Assembly: GCA_045132775.1 (NCBI GenBank)
Contig: JBGUSX010000143.1
Span: forward strand, 20,666-84,665
Source: SVTX01 sp045132775
GTDB taxonomy: Bacteria; Bacillota; Clostridia; Oscillospirales; CAG-272
DNA length: 64,000 nt
Reading direction: 5' to 3'
The position numbers were made by a program, and so were the translations under genes. Each line of letters opens with the position of its first letter. Position 1 is the stretch's first letter. The notes under the pieces were generated by a model. It saw only the letters and a program-made list of their open reading frames with translations. It did not search any database and was not told the DNA's origin. Below are positions 1 through 9,312 of the stretch, one piece after another.

Positions 1-2
1 AC

Positions 3-416
3 TACGCAAAGAACATGACTCTCTGCGATGCACTTGACGGACTCTTTGAAAAATACGGCTTCTGCCGTGAATTCAACGTTGAGATATATATGGAAGGTGT
101 TGAAGGACCCGCAAAGATGGCGGCGCTTCTCGACTCATACAGAGCAAACACTCCCGCTTCTCTCGGCGGTGTCGCCGTCAAGACCTTTGGAGACTATCAG
201 GCTGAAATATTTGTCGATATCGCGAGCGGAGAAAAGACACCTACAGGACTTCCAAGATCCAATATGCTCTGCTTCAAGCTTGAAAACGGAGACGTCGTTA
301 TCGTACGTCCTTCCGGAACCGAGCCTAAAGTCAAATTCTACTTCCTCGTAATCGCTCCCAACGAGTCTGAGGCAAACGCAAGAATTGACGCATACAGAAA
401 AACACTTAATGTATAA
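3..416 (+). CDS. Phosphoglucomutase/phosphomannomutase, C-terminal part (5' end outside window)
   Basis: The reading frame is open from base 3, so the gene begins before the window. The visible 137 residues are the end of an alpha-D-phosphohexomutase, the enzyme moving phosphate between C1 and C6 of glucose or mannose. The diagnostic piece is the domain-4 loop RPSGTEPKVKFY, which grips the phosphate of the sugar in this superfamily, about 30 residues from the C-terminus. Which hexose is used cannot be told from this fragment. Length beyond the loop is normal, so the 3' end is intact. It stops at TAA and is followed immediately by a strong hairpin. Confidence 0.9.
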   Translation, partial: YAKNMTLCDALDGLFEKYGFCREFNVEIYMEGVEGPAKMAALLDSYRANTPASLGGVAVKTFGDYQAEIFVDIASGEKTPTGLPRSNMLCFKLENGDVVIVRPSGTEPKVKFYFLVIAPNESEANARIDAYRKTLNV

Positions 417-423
417 CAAAAGC

Positions 424-459
424 TATGGGACCTCTCAATGAGCGGTCCCATAATTTTTT
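424..459. terminator. Bidirectional terminator between the phosphohexomutase and dnaE
   Basis: A perfect 9-bp stem (TATGGGACC / GGTCCCATA) with an 11-base loop is followed by six T on the + strand. It lies between two convergent genes and overlaps the last codon region of dnaE, so it can serve both. Confidence 0.85.
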
Positions 460-3400
460 ATTTTGTAACAACGTTGTCGTTTCCGAGAATATTTTTCAAC
501 TCGGATATAACGTACTCGGTAAAGTATACTCTCTCGCTGTACTCTGAGTACTTCTTGGTGGACATATCGTAGAAGATCACCCTGACGCTTCCCTCATTGA
601 AAATATCAACAAGATTTTTCGCCTTCTTGAACGTTGCGCATTCCATGTCATTGACTCGCAGATATATCTTTGATACAGCAGTGCTCTGTTGTTCATTATT
701 AAAAGGTTGTTGCGACTGTACATTTTGGGGAGACTGAACTCCGGGGTGAACTACGTTTGAAGTGTTGTTCGTAGCCATTCCCGCAGATGCATACATTGAA
801 AGATACATAGAGAGCGCAGACATCGGATTTGAGGCAGAGACGTCAACGTTATCCGTTACATGATCAGTGTTCAAGGTGTTTTCTTCACTTTGAGGCGCTT
901 GATATATTTCATTGTCGATAAGCGAGACAAGCGAATTAACAATAATCTTAGGCGGATCGTCGTCTCTGATCGACACAGTTCCCTCAACGAATACAGCACC
1001 GTCTATATAAAGCTCGTGCGATATCTCGCGGTAAGTCTTTGCAAACGCGATGCACTCTATATCTCCATACCTGTCCTCAAGCTTGAAGAATGCCATCTGC
1101 TCATTATTTCGGGTGGTTTTTACGGTTATCGATGTGATTATTCCTGCAATTCTGACTCTGTCCCGGTCCGAATAGAGCGGCGATGAGTCGGAATCCGTTT
1201 CGGTGATTTCGATAATTCGTATAGGAGAAAGCTCCTCGACGTGATTTGAATAGCTGTCAAGTAAATGTCCCGAAAAATACATTCCGGAAGCCTCTTTTTC
1301 AAGCTTCAGCCTCTCGCGCACACCAAACTCGGGAATGTCGGGATAGTCAAACTCGGGAGCTTCAATTTCACCCGAACCGAACATATCCATCTGCCCTGCA
1401 GGGTTGTTTTTTGTCTTTTGAGTGACGTTGTCGATTATAGTCTCGTAAGATGACAAAAGCTGAGAGCGGTATTTGCCAAGTCCGTCGAATGCGCCGCACT
1501 TGATCAGAGCCTCGATCTGTCTCTTGTTAAGGTCTGTTATCGCGCACATGCGTTCAACGAAATTGTCAAATGAAACAAATCTACCGCCAAAGGAACGCTC
1601 CTTTATTATAGCCTCGATAAGCTGTTTACCAACGTTTTTCAAAGCAAGCAGACCGTAACGGATATTTCCGTCCTGGGCATCTGCGCTGAAATTAACGCGG
1701 CTGGAGTTGATATCGGGTGGCAAGACGGAAATACCGAATTTGGAGCATTCCGTGATATATTCTGCAACCTTTGTCTGATTGCCCAGCACGCTTGTAAGAA
1801 GCGCGGACATATATTCACCCGTGTAATGCGCTTTGAGGTATGCAGAACGGTAGGAAATGACCGCGTAAGCCGCAGCATGTGCCTTGTTAAAGGCATAATT
1901 TGCGAAGCTTGCCATATCGTCAAAGAGCTTCTCTGCCTTGTTTCCGTCAATTCCGTTTGAAATTGCACCCTTGATAAAAGCTTCTCGCTCGGATTCAAGC
2001 ACGTCGGCTTTCTTTTTCGACATCGCGCGTCTTACAATATCCGCGTGTCCGAACGTGTATCCTGCGATCGTGCGGAAAATGCTCATTACCTGCTCTTGAT
2101 ATACCGTACAACCGTAGGTGTTTTTCAAGATCGGCTCAAGCTCTGGCAGATAATAAGATATCTTGGACGGATCGTGCCTGCACTCGACGAACTTCGGGAT
2201 TGAATCCATTGGACCGGGGCGGTAAAGCGAAATTACCGAAATAACATCCTCAATGCTCTCGGGCTTGAGATTCTGCAAGACTTGGCGGATCCCGTCAGAC
2301 TCAAGCTGGAAAATTCCCAAAGCGTCACCGCGTGAGATAAGCTCATAAGTCTTTTTATCGTCGAACGGTATTCTTTCAATGTCAAAATCGGGATAACGCT
2401 CTCTGACCTCTTTTTCCGCATCGCTGATTATCGTAAGATAACGGAGAGCGAGAAAGTCGAACTTCAAAAGTCCGAGATCTGCGATCGTATCCATATCGAA
2501 CTGTGTAACGAGAGTGCCGTTACTGACGGAAAGCGGCACGTAATTGCTGATAGGCTTGTCCGTAATAACAACTCCCGCCGCGTGAACCGATATGTTTCTC
2601 GGCATTCCCTCAAGAGAGATAGCCGTATCAATAAGCTTTCTCACCTGCTCCGAGCCTTCGTAGAGCGTTTTGAGCTCCTTGAAGCGCAGAGCCTGTTTGA
2701 GAGTGATGCCAAGCTCGTTTGGTATCGCTTTAGCAACCACGTCAACGTCAGCGTACGGAATACCCATAACTCGACCGCAATCGCGCACGGCGGCCTTCGC
2801 CGCAAGTGTACCGAAGGTAATTATCTGCGAAACGCATTCTCTGCCGTATTTTTCTACAACGTACTCGATGACCTCGTCTCTGCGGTTGTAGCAGAAATCC
2901 ATATCAATATCGGGCATGCTGACTCTCTCAGGGTTGAGAAAACGCTCGAAAAGGAGATCAAACTTGATAGAGTCGATCTCTGTTATTCCAAGTAAAAATG
3001 CAACGATGCTTCCCGCACCCGAGCCACGTCCGGGACCCACGGGAATACCGGCGCGCTTTGCAAACATTACGTAATCCTGCACGATGAGGAAGTAGTCCGC
3101 ATATCCCATTGAATTGATAACCGAAAGCTCATACTCAATTCTCTCAATGTATGCCGACTCACTTCTTTCTACTGTATCTTCAAAAGCTATCTGACCTCGG
3201 TCAAGTCTTCTTTTAAGTCCCTCAAAAGTAAGCTGTCTTAAATAGTCCTCAGCAGAAAGATTGTTCGGACACGGAAATTTCGGGAGATTGACCTTGCCAA
3301 AATCAAGCTCGAGATCGCACATCTCTGCAATCTTTACCGTGTTTTCGATCGCACCCTCGTATTCGGAGTAGATGCGTTTCATCTCCTCCGTTGTTTTTAT

Positions 3401-4129
3401 ATAATAATCGTCAACGTCAAAGCTCGGCTTATTTGGACTGTCAAGAGTTGTATTCGTCTGAATGCACATAAGGACCTCTTGCGTCTCGGAGTCGCGCCGG
3501 CGTAAATAATGACAGTCATTGGTTGCTACCATGGGAAGTCCACATTCGCGAGCGAGCCTTGCTAAAAGCGGCATAATGACCTTTGTGTCCTCTGTGCCGT
3601 GATCCTGGAGCTCAATATAGAAATTTCCCTCTCCAAATATTCTTGAGTATTCAAGAGCGGTCTGCTTTGCACCCTCAAAATCGCCGTTTGAAAGAAGTCT
3701 GGGTATCTTTCCCGAAAGGCACGCGGAAAGAGCTATAAGTCCCTCGGAGTACTCGCGCAAAAGCTCCTCATCAACTCTCGGCTTCGAGTAAAAGCCTTCT
3801 GTAAAGCCCTTGGAAACAAGCTTGATGAGATTGTTATAACCCGTCATGTTTTTGCAAAGAAGAACAAGATGGTAATATGAATCTACATTGGCTCTCTTTT
3901 CAAATCTTGACGAGGTAGAAACGTAGACCTCGCAGCCAATAATCGGCTTGATTCCGTTCTTTTTGCAGGTTTTATAGAATTCAATAACACCGTACATGTT
4001 ACCGTGATCGGTAATGGCAACAGTATCCTGCGAGCATTCTTTGATTCTCTCGGGGATTTCTGAAATACGGCAAGCGCCGTCAAGCAAGCTGTATTCCGTG
4101 TGCAGATGAAGATGTACAAATTCGCCCAT
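458..4129 (-). CDS. dnaE: DNA polymerase III alpha subunit (DnaE type)
   Basis: Replicative polymerase catalytic subunit, 1223 residues. It opens with the PHP domain (HLHLHTEYSLLDG from residue 6; ITDHGNMYG near 39). The polymerase core has GPGRGSGAGS at about 365-374 and the metal-binding PDIDMDF at about 406-412, whose two Asp are catalytic residues of family C polymerases. The helix-hairpin-helix and an OB-fold region (RVRIAGIITSI...) follow. A Gln/Ser/Asn-rich linker near 1080-1150 precedes a C-terminal segment and makes the protein somewhat longer than the usual 1150-1180. It has no exonuclease insertion like PolC. It is the last gene of the leftward HAD-murB-whiA-dnaE run, 17 bases after whiA. 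Confidence 0.97.
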   Translation of the reverse strand: MGEFVHLHLHTEYSLLDGACRISEIPERIKECSQDTVAITDHGNMYGVIEFYKTCKKNGIKPIIGCEVYVSTSSRFEKRANVDSYYHLVLLCKNMTGYNNLIKLVSKGFTEGFYSKPRVDEELLREYSEGLIALSACLSGKIPRLLSNGDFEGAKQTALEYSRIFGEGNFYIELQDHGTEDTKVIMPLLARLARECGLPMVATNDCHYLRRRDSETQEVLMCIQTNTTLDSPNKPSFDVDDYYIKTTEEMKRIYSEYEGAIENTVKIAEMCDLELDFGKVNLPKFPCPNNLSAEDYLRQLTFEGLKRRLDRGQIAFEDTVERSESAYIERIEYELSVINSMGYADYFLIVQDYVMFAKRAGIPVGPGRGSGAGSIVAFLLGITEIDSIKFDLLFERFLNPERVSMPDIDMDFCYNRRDEVIEYVVEKYGRECVSQIITFGTLAAKAAVRDCGRVMGIPYADVDVVAKAIPNELGITLKQALRFKELKTLYEGSEQVRKLIDTAISLEGMPRNISVHAAGVVITDKPISNYVPLSVSNGTLVTQFDMDTIADLGLLKFDFLALRYLTIISDAEKEVRERYPDFDIERIPFDDKKTYELISRGDALGIFQLESDGIRQVLQNLKPESIEDVISVISLYRPGPMDSIPKFVECRHDPSKISYYLPELEPILKNTYGCTVYQEQVMSIFRTIAGYTFGHADIVRRAMSKKKADVLESEREAFIKGAISNGIDGNKAEKLFDDMASFANYAFNKAHAAAYAVISYRSAYLKAHYTGEYMSALLTSVLGNQTKVAEYITECSKFGISVLPPDINSSRVNFSADAQDGNIRYGLLALKNVGKQLIEAIIKERSFGGRFVSFDNFVERMCAITDLNKRQIEALIKCGAFDGLGKYRSQLLSSYETIIDNVTQKTKNNPAGQMDMFGSGEIEAPEFDYPDIPEFGVRERLKLEKEASGMYFSGHLLDSYSNHVEELSPIRIIEITETDSDSSPLYSDRDRVRIAGIITSITVKTTRNNEQMAFFKLEDRYGDIECIAFAKTYREISHELYIDGAVFVEGTVSIRDDDPPKIIVNSLVSLIDNEIYQAPQSEENTLNTDHVTDNVDVSASNPMSALSMYLSMYASAGMATNNTSNVVHPGVQSPQNVQSQQPFNNEQQSTAVSKIYLRVNDMECATFKKAKNLVDIFNEGSVRVIFYDMSTKKYSEYSERVYFTEYVISELKNILGNDNVVTK

Positions 4130-4146
4130 ACGGCACCTCCTTTGTT

Positions 4147-5046
4147 TTATAGTATCAGCTTCAGCTTTTTAGCTTCTTCAATAATCTTTGTGAGTCTGTG
4201 ATTAAGTCCGGACTTTGATATATGGGGAACGTGAAGCTCGGCAAGCTCGCCAAGACTCATATCGGGATGTTGAACGCGTAATTCAGCGGTCAGCTTAAGC
4301 TCGCGCGGCAGATCATTATATGCATTTACAGATTTTAATGCCTCAATGGCAGAGATCTGCAGAGCGGTTGCCTCAACGGATTTGGAAATGTTTTTCGCCA
4401 CGCAATTTGTCGCTCTGTTCTCGGAATTGCGCAGATCCTTTTCAAGCGAAGCCTCGAAAAAGGCGAAAAGCGACTTGTTCCCACCGCAAACGGTAATAAA
4501 ATCCTCAATGGAAGATTCGTTTCTGTAGAAAAGACCGATACCTCCGTCTCTTTTAGTTGCGGACGGCGGAGATATTTCAGCCTCCTCAATAATATGACAA
4601 AGCAATTTTGCGCGTGCAGAGTTAGCTACACGCATCTCGAGGCTGTATGTTTTTTTAGGATCACTCACACTACCAAATGAGCAAAAGGCTCCCCTTAAAA
4701 AAGCAGAATGGCAATTCTTGCAAGTAAACAAACCGTCAATAGAAGATTCATCGCTAAAATTATCCGCAAAAGCAAGAAATTCACCTATTTTTTTTGAATT
4801 AAATGATATCTCCGTGCTCTCAAAGCAACCGCGTTTGGTGATCTTGACGTCGGGATTGCATTTGTAGATCGTACCAAGTAATGATATTATCTTTTGCGCA
4901 CTTTCGTCATCCGATACCTTCAGTGAAATGCTCTCCCCTTCATTGCTCGCGGAAAGCAAGGCACCGAAAAGATAAGCCTTTTTACAGCAGTTTCCTTTTA
5001 TCTGTATGCTGTTAAGCTCTTCTTTAACCTGTTTTGAAAAAGACAT
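4147..5046 (-). CDS. whiA: DNA-binding protein WhiA
   Basis: 299 residues, normal length. The N-terminal half is the LAGLIDADG-like fold (SFSKQVKEELNSI at the start, AYLFGALLSAS near 25). The C-terminal end is the helix-turn-helix that binds DNA (RVQHPDMSLGELAELH, then KSGLNHRLTKIIEEA). WhiA is a conserved Gram-positive regulator linked to cell division and, in sporulating actinobacteria, to sporulation; its role in Clostridia is less clear. In many Firmicutes it follows rapZ and yvcK; here it sits between murB and dnaE instead. It is cotranscribed, 19 bases after murB. Confidence 0.95.
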   Translation of the reverse strand: MSFSKQVKEELNSIQIKGNCCKKAYLFGALLSASNEGESISLKVSDDESAQKIISLLGTIYKCNPDVKITKRGCFESTEISFNSKKIGEFLAFADNFSDESSIDGLFTCKNCHSAFLRGAFCSFGSVSDPKKTYSLEMRVANSARAKLLCHIIEEAEISPPSATKRDGGIGLFYRNESSIEDFITVCGGNKSLFAFFEASLEKDLRNSENRATNCVAKNISKSVEATALQISAIEALKSVNAYNDLPRELKLTAELRVQHPDMSLGELAELHVPHISKSGLNHRLTKIIEEAKKLKLIL

Positions 5047-5065
5047 TTTTGTTTCCTTTTATCGT

Positions 5066-5980
5066 TTAGTTATACGGTACGTAAATTATCTCGCTTTCAA
5101 GCACAACACCGTATTTTTCAAAAATGACCGTTTTAGTGTGTTCAATAAGCGCGAGAACGTCTCTTGAGGTTGCACCGCCAATATTTACGGTAAATCCGGC
5201 GTGTTTTTCGGAAATTTGTGCGCCACCCACGGTGTAGCCCTTGAGTCCTGCATCCTGAATAAGCTTACCAACGAAAATATTTTCTCCGGGACGCTTGAAC
5301 GTACTTCCCGCATTGGGTAAATCAAGCGGCTGTTTTTCCTTCCTCGAGCTCATATTCTTATTCATAAGCTCAAAAATCTTTTCCGAGTCTCCCTCTGTCA
5401 GCCTGAGCGTTGTAGCAACGATTATGTATTCGGGATGCTCCTGGAACACCGAGTACCTATATGCAAGTCGCTGTTCCACATTTGATAGCATATTTATAGT
5501 ACCGTCGGAAGTATCCAAATACTCGGTTTCAAAAATGACATCGGACATCTGACCGCCGTAAGCACCCGCATTCATATAGACTGCGCCGCCAACAGTTCCG
5601 GGAATTCCGTAGGCAAATTCAAGACCCGAAAGCGAGTGCTTTTTTCCTGCCTCTCCCGCAAGCTCGGTCAGCATCTTGCCGCATTCAGTTTTCAAATAGA
5701 CCGCACCGTCCCTATGAATATACTCGCACGAGCACATCTTGGTCGTAAAAATCACCACTCCGCAAAAGCCTTGGTCGTCAAAAAGCAGATTGCTTCCGTT
5801 TCCAACAACGATATATCTTTTTTCTTGATTTTTGCACACATTGATCGCAAAAATAAGTTCATCAACGTTCTTCGGAAAAACTGCATAATCTGCGCAGCCG
5901 CCGATCCGAAGGGTCGAGTGCTTGGATAAGGGTTCGCTTATTTTGACTTCTATTTTTTCTCCAAAATCAATAAAACTCAT
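5066..5980 (-). CDS. murB: UDP-N-acetylenolpyruvoylglucosamine reductase MurB
   Basis: 304 residues. Reduces UDP-GlcNAc-enolpyruvate to UDP-MurNAc with NADPH and FAD, a cytoplasmic step of peptidoglycan synthesis. Visible family motifs are GGCADYAVFP (about 28), the FAD loop VVGNGSNLLF (about 58), GIPGTVGGAVYMNAGAYGG (about 125), the proton-donor serine in NAGSTFKRP (about 223) and the closing catalytic Glu in LESEIIYVPY. The loop pattern fits the short, Bacillus-type MurB. It has no extra domains. Second gene of the leftward operon. Confidence 0.96.
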   Translation of the reverse strand: MSFIDFGEKIEVKISEPLSKHSTLRIGGCADYAVFPKNVDELIFAINVCKNQEKRYIVVGNGSNLLFDDQGFCGVVIFTTKMCSCEYIHRDGAVYLKTECGKMLTELAGEAGKKHSLSGLEFAYGIPGTVGGAVYMNAGAYGGQMSDVIFETEYLDTSDGTINMLSNVEQRLAYRYSVFQEHPEYIIVATTLRLTEGDSEKIFELMNKNMSSRKEKQPLDLPNAGSTFKRPGENIFVGKLIQDAGLKGYTVGGAQISEKHAGFTVNIGGATSRDVLALIEHTKTVIFEKYGVVLESEIIYVPYN

Positions 5981-6004
5981 ACGATCTCCTATGTAAGACG
6001 GCGA

Positions 6005-6694
6005 TCAGCTTAAAAGAACGTCCGCCATTTCGTCAAAATTGTGTACCACGTAGGTCAGATTATAACCATCGGGCAAAGGCTTTTTTGTAGGATTATACCA
6101 GCAGGTGTCGATTCCCGCATTTATTCCGCCCTGCATATCAGAGGTAAGCGAATCTCCGATAATAATTGCTTTACTGGGATCATAATCGGGGATCTGATTT
6201 GTTACCGCTTCAAAATACTTGATACTGGGCTTTTCATAACCGATATCCTCGGAAATAAAGCAACCGTCAAAAAATTTGAATATTGGCGACGGGAAAAGTC
6301 TGCTTTTCTGTATATCCTTCTGTCCGTTTGTTACGATATACATTTTAAATTTGCCGTAAAGCTTCTGACAGAGCTCGAGCGCACCGTCAAGCATATAGGA
6401 CTTTGTTGCAAGACGTTCAATGTATTTGTCGCTTATATCCTGTGCTTTACAATCAAATCCATAAAATTCAATAAGTGATTGCCAACGCGCCGGATAAAGC
6501 TTTTCCTTCTCAATCTCGCCTCTCTCAAGCATTTTCCAATAGCCCGCATTTATTTCGGAATACTTAGATATAACAGTGTCGTTGCTCGGAAGACCGAAAA
6601 ACTCAAGACACTCTGTAACCGCTTCGTGCTCGGAGCGATGAAAATCCATAAGTGTTGCATCAGCATCAAATAAAAGGATCGAATATTTTGACAT
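6005..6694 (-). CDS. HAD-family phosphatase, YjjG-type nucleotidase
   Basis: 229 residues, haloacid dehalogenase superfamily. Motif I is LLFDADATLMDF (nucleophile and acid/base Asp at about 10 and 12), motif II is IVTNGQ (about 120), the lysine is in KPSIKYF and motif IV is IIGDSLTSDMQGG (about 174). The long helical cap after motif I and the DAD(A)TL variant match YjjG/YfnB pyrimidine 5'-nucleotidases, which clear non-canonical nucleotides. Substrate is inferred from family only. First gene of the leftward operon, behind a good promoter. Confidence 0.85.
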   Translation of the reverse strand: MSKYSILLFDADATLMDFHRSEHEAVTECLEFFGLPSNDTVISKYSEINAGYWKMLERGEIEKEKLYPARWQSLIEFYGFDCKAQDISDKYIERLATKSYMLDGALELCQKLYGKFKMYIVTNGQKDIQKSRLFPSPIFKFFDGCFISEDIGYEKPSIKYFEAVTNQIPDYDPSKAIIIGDSLTSDMQGGINAGIDTCWYNPTKKPLPDGYNLTYVVHNFDEMADVLLS

Positions 6695-6726
6695 TCCTAA
6701 ACCGCCTTTAAATATAATATACTAAT

Positions 6727-6755
6727 ATTATACAGTATTACAATAAAAAATGCAA
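6727..6755 (-). promoter_or_regulatory. Promoter of the HAD-murB-whiA-dnaE operon
   Basis: On the minus strand, TTGCAT (6755-6750) and TATAAT (6732-6727) are separated by exactly 17 bases, about 30 bases upstream of the HAD gene start. Confidence 0.7.
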
Positions 6756-6793
6756 CACAAAAATAAGATTTCTGCGTTGCAAATTTATTTTTA

Positions 6794-7349
6794 TCAATAT
6801 TTTAGATCGCAGTCGGGACAATAGTCACCGTAGCAGCTATCTCTTGCGCACATCGGGCAGATATGTTGTGCCTCTTCGCGCGTCAGATTTATCGGATATC
6901 GCGTACCCTTGATGAAATAGATTCTGTCCCCAACCGAGTAAACGCTCGGCGAAATTTTGCTTGAATTAAATGACAGCTTTTTCTTTTTTCTTGCTGTTTT
7001 CAAGTTGCACAGTAACAACGAATGAAGAAACGCCGCGTATATTATCCTTATTCCACCTGGTTCCAACATCAACGTTTCCCGTTCTGATGACTGTTCCCGT
7101 CCAATCTCTTCCGAGCAGATTGTGAAAATAACGGATCTTCCACGCGACTAAAATGAGAACTCCAAGCGTCACTATCACCGATCCAAGTATGTATAAAAAA
7201 CGCGAATTCGCGCTACCGGTGACGATCGCCTTTGAACTTGAAAAATATGATAATAAAACAAGCGCGACGGTCAAGCATATAAGAAAAACAGTCTTTTTTA
7301 TTACAAGAATTCTGACGTGATGCTTTATAGTGTTTTTCAATGTAGCCAT
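6794..7349 (-). pseudogene. Membrane protein with C-terminal zinc ribbon, split by a frameshift
   Basis: Two reading frames together make one protein of about 185 residues. The first (7349 to 6966) has two membrane helices (about residues 18-36 and 48-68) and then a soluble domain with RDWTGTVIRTG. It runs out of frame in an A-rich tract (6978-6992), where it would end in KKKEKAVI. Continuing one base further on, the second frame (down to 6794) adds SFNSSKISPSVYSVGDRIYF and a zinc ribbon CPMC...CPDC close to the C-terminus. Promoter, ribosome site (AGAGGGGG) and both halves are intact, so the break is recent, a sequencing indel, or a real frameshift site. Family not recognised. Confidence 0.7.
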
Positions 7350-7380
7350 ATATTCGCCCCCTCTTCATAGCTGTACTATA

Positions 7381-7409
7381 ATTATATCACGCAATCAAGT
7401 GATTGTCAA
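7381..7409 (-). promoter_or_regulatory. Consensus promoter of the frameshifted membrane gene
   Basis: Minus strand TTGACA (7409-7404), 17 bases, TATAAT (7386-7381), 32 bases before the ATG at 7349. Confidence 0.8.
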
Positions 7410-7478
7410 TATAATTTTCGCATAAACATCAAAAATGTTTTTTTATTATAAAAAGGTAAGATAATTAGGATTTACCCC

Positions 7479-7507
7479 TTGAAAAAAAAGCAAAAATGAG
7501 TTATAAT
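7479..7507 (+). promoter_or_regulatory. Promoter of the first Gfo/Idh gene
   Basis: TTGAAA (7479-7484), 17 bases, TATAAT (7502-7507), about 30 bases upstream of the ATG at 7539. Confidence 0.75.
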
Positions 7508-7538
7508 ATAATGAATATGTTTATTTTGGAGGATAGTG

Positions 7539-8687
7539 ATGGAAAAAGAGTACAAAATTGGTCTGTTGGGATTTGGCTCAATGGGAAAAACACATCTGTT
7601 TTCTGTTACATCGCTTCCCTTCTATTACTCGGGTTGTAATTTTAGCGCCAAATATATTGCGGTGTGTACCTCCAATATGCAAAGTGCCAAAAAGGCTGCA
7701 AACAAATACGCTATTCCCTTTGCGACCGACAGTGAGGAAGAAATAATAAACGATCCTCAAATAGATATTGTTGACATTTGCACTCCAAACATTTACCATT
7801 ACGAGAGTGCAAAAAAAGCAATACTTTCAGGAAAGCACGTTCTTTGCGAAAAGCCGCTTGCAATAAGCGAAGAGCAGGCTTGTGAGCTTGACAGACTCGC
7901 AACCGATGCCTATAAAAAGAACGGTCAGACATGTGGTATGGTTTTCAATAATCGCCATCTGTCTGCAATAAAGCGTGCAAAGCAGCTTATCGAGGACGGC
8001 AGACTTGGTCGCATACTTTCGTTTGATTTCAAATATCTTCACAATAGTTGCCTTGATCCCGAAAGAACACCCGGATGGAAACAAGATGCAAATGTATGCG
8101 GAGCGGGTACGCTCTTCGACCTCGGTGCACACGTCGTTGACCTGTGCAGACACCTCTGCGGAGATTTCCATAGTATCTATTCAAAGGAGCAGATTGCATT
8201 TCCCGAGCACAAGTTGGCTGACGGGGGCATTTGGAAGACAAACGCGGACGAGGCGGCATACATGATTGCCACCCTCAAATGCGGAGCGGTCGGAAATATA
8301 ACCGTTGGCAAAATAAACATAGGCGAAAACGATGGACTTACCTTCTCGGTCTACGGCACCCTTGGTGCGATCAAGTTTGATCTTATGGAGCCCGATTGGC
8401 TCTGTTTCTACGACTCAACCTTAAGCGGCGGAGCTTATGGCGGAGACAGAGGTTTTACCAGGATCGAGTGTGTCGGACGTTACGAGGCTCCGGGCGGAGC
8501 TTTCCCGTCTCCCAAAGCGCCTAACGGCTGGTTGCGCGGACATATCGGATCAATGTATGCCTTTTTAAATGCGATATACCGTGGTGATCAGGCTTGTCCC
8601 TCATTCAAGGATGGATACGAGGTTCAAAAGGTCCTTAATGCCGCACATGTTTCTCACCTTCAGGGTAGGGAGATAATCATTGAATAA
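7539..8687 (+). CDS. Gfo/Idh/MocA-family NAD(P)-dependent oxidoreductase
   Basis: About 382 residues. The N-terminal Rossmann fold begins KIGLLGFGSMGKTHL, and the family hallmark CEKPLA lies near residue 105. The C-terminal half is the alpha/beta substrate domain, with a GTLFDLGAHVVDLCRHL helix that carries the usual Asp and His of sugar dehydrogenases. Enzymes of this family oxidise or reduce sugars, inositols and related polyols; the substrate cannot be read here. I place the start at the ATG at 7539, six bases after GGAGG, rather than the in-frame GTG one codon upstream. It leads into coaE 22 bases later, probably as one transcript without a functional link. Confidence 0.88.
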   Translation: MEKEYKIGLLGFGSMGKTHLFSVTSLPFYYSGCNFSAKYIAVCTSNMQSAKKAANKYAIPFATDSEEEIINDPQIDIVDICTPNIYHYESAKKAILSGKHVLCEKPLAISEEQACELDRLATDAYKKNGQTCGMVFNNRHLSAIKRAKQLIEDGRLGRILSFDFKYLHNSCLDPERTPGWKQDANVCGAGTLFDLGAHVVDLCRHLCGDFHSIYSKEQIAFPEHKLADGGIWKTNADEAAYMIATLKCGAVGNITVGKINIGENDGLTFSVYGTLGAIKFDLMEPDWLCFYDSTLSGGAYGGDRGFTRIECVGRYEAPGGAFPSPKAPNGWLRGHIGSMYAFLNAIYRGDQACPSFKDGYEVQKVLNAAHVSHLQGREIIIE

Positions 8688-8709
8688 ATAACTTCAGAAA
8701 GGAGCAGAT

Positions 8710-9312
8710 ATGACTGTAATAGGTATCACGGGGCCGAGCGGTGCCGGCAAGGGAGCGATTTCCCGAATTCTTAACGAGAAATACGGATTCCCCGTTCTTG
8801 ATGCAGACGAAATATATCACTCCTTGGTTTCTGCACCTTCTGATTGCACAAGTGAGATAGAAAAAGAATTCGGAAGCTCTGTAATTCAGAAAGACGGATC
8901 TCTTGACCGCAAAGCTCTGTCTGTTCTTGTTTTCGGCGAGGAAAATAAAGAAAGGCTTAACCTTCTGAACACAATAACTCATAAGCACGTTGTTGCAGAG
9001 ATAGACTCTTCTCTTTCTGCACTTGAAAACAAGGTAAAAGCGTGTGTTATAGATGCCCCCCTTCTCATTGAAGCCGACCTTTGCTCAAAATGTGATCTTA
9101 CTCTTTCGGTTATAGCATCCAAAGAAATAAGAGCTGAAAGAATATCGCAAAGAGACGGTATAGATATGGAGTCGGCGCTCAGACGCATCAACTCCCAAAA
9201 GAAAGACGAATACTACATAAATAATACCGATTATTCAATTTTGAACGACGGTGATCTTCCCCTTCTCACAGCTAAGGTTGAAGAAATAATGCGCGAAAGG
9301 GGGATGATCTGA
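8710..9312 (+). CDS. coaE: Dephospho-CoA kinase
   Basis: 200 residues, last step of coenzyme A synthesis (ATP phosphorylates the ribose 3'-OH of dephospho-CoA). The P-loop GITGPSGAGKGAISRIL is at the very start, DADEIYH (about 32) follows, and the lid/CoA region is the segment with DAPLLIEADLCSKCD (about 115) and RISQRDGIDMESALRRI. Ribosome site AAAGGAG sits 5 bases before the ATG. A type II pantothenate kinase lies far away at 56 kb. The stop codon abuts the TTG start of the next gene. Confidence 0.93.
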   Translation: MTVIGITGPSGAGKGAISRILNEKYGFPVLDADEIYHSLVSAPSDCTSEIEKEFGSSVIQKDGSLDRKALSVLVFGEENKERLNLLNTITHKHVVAEIDSSLSALENKVKACVIDAPLLIEADLCSKCDLTLSVIASKEIRAERISQRDGIDMESALRRINSQKKDEYYINNTDYSILNDGDLPLLTAKVEEIMRERGMI

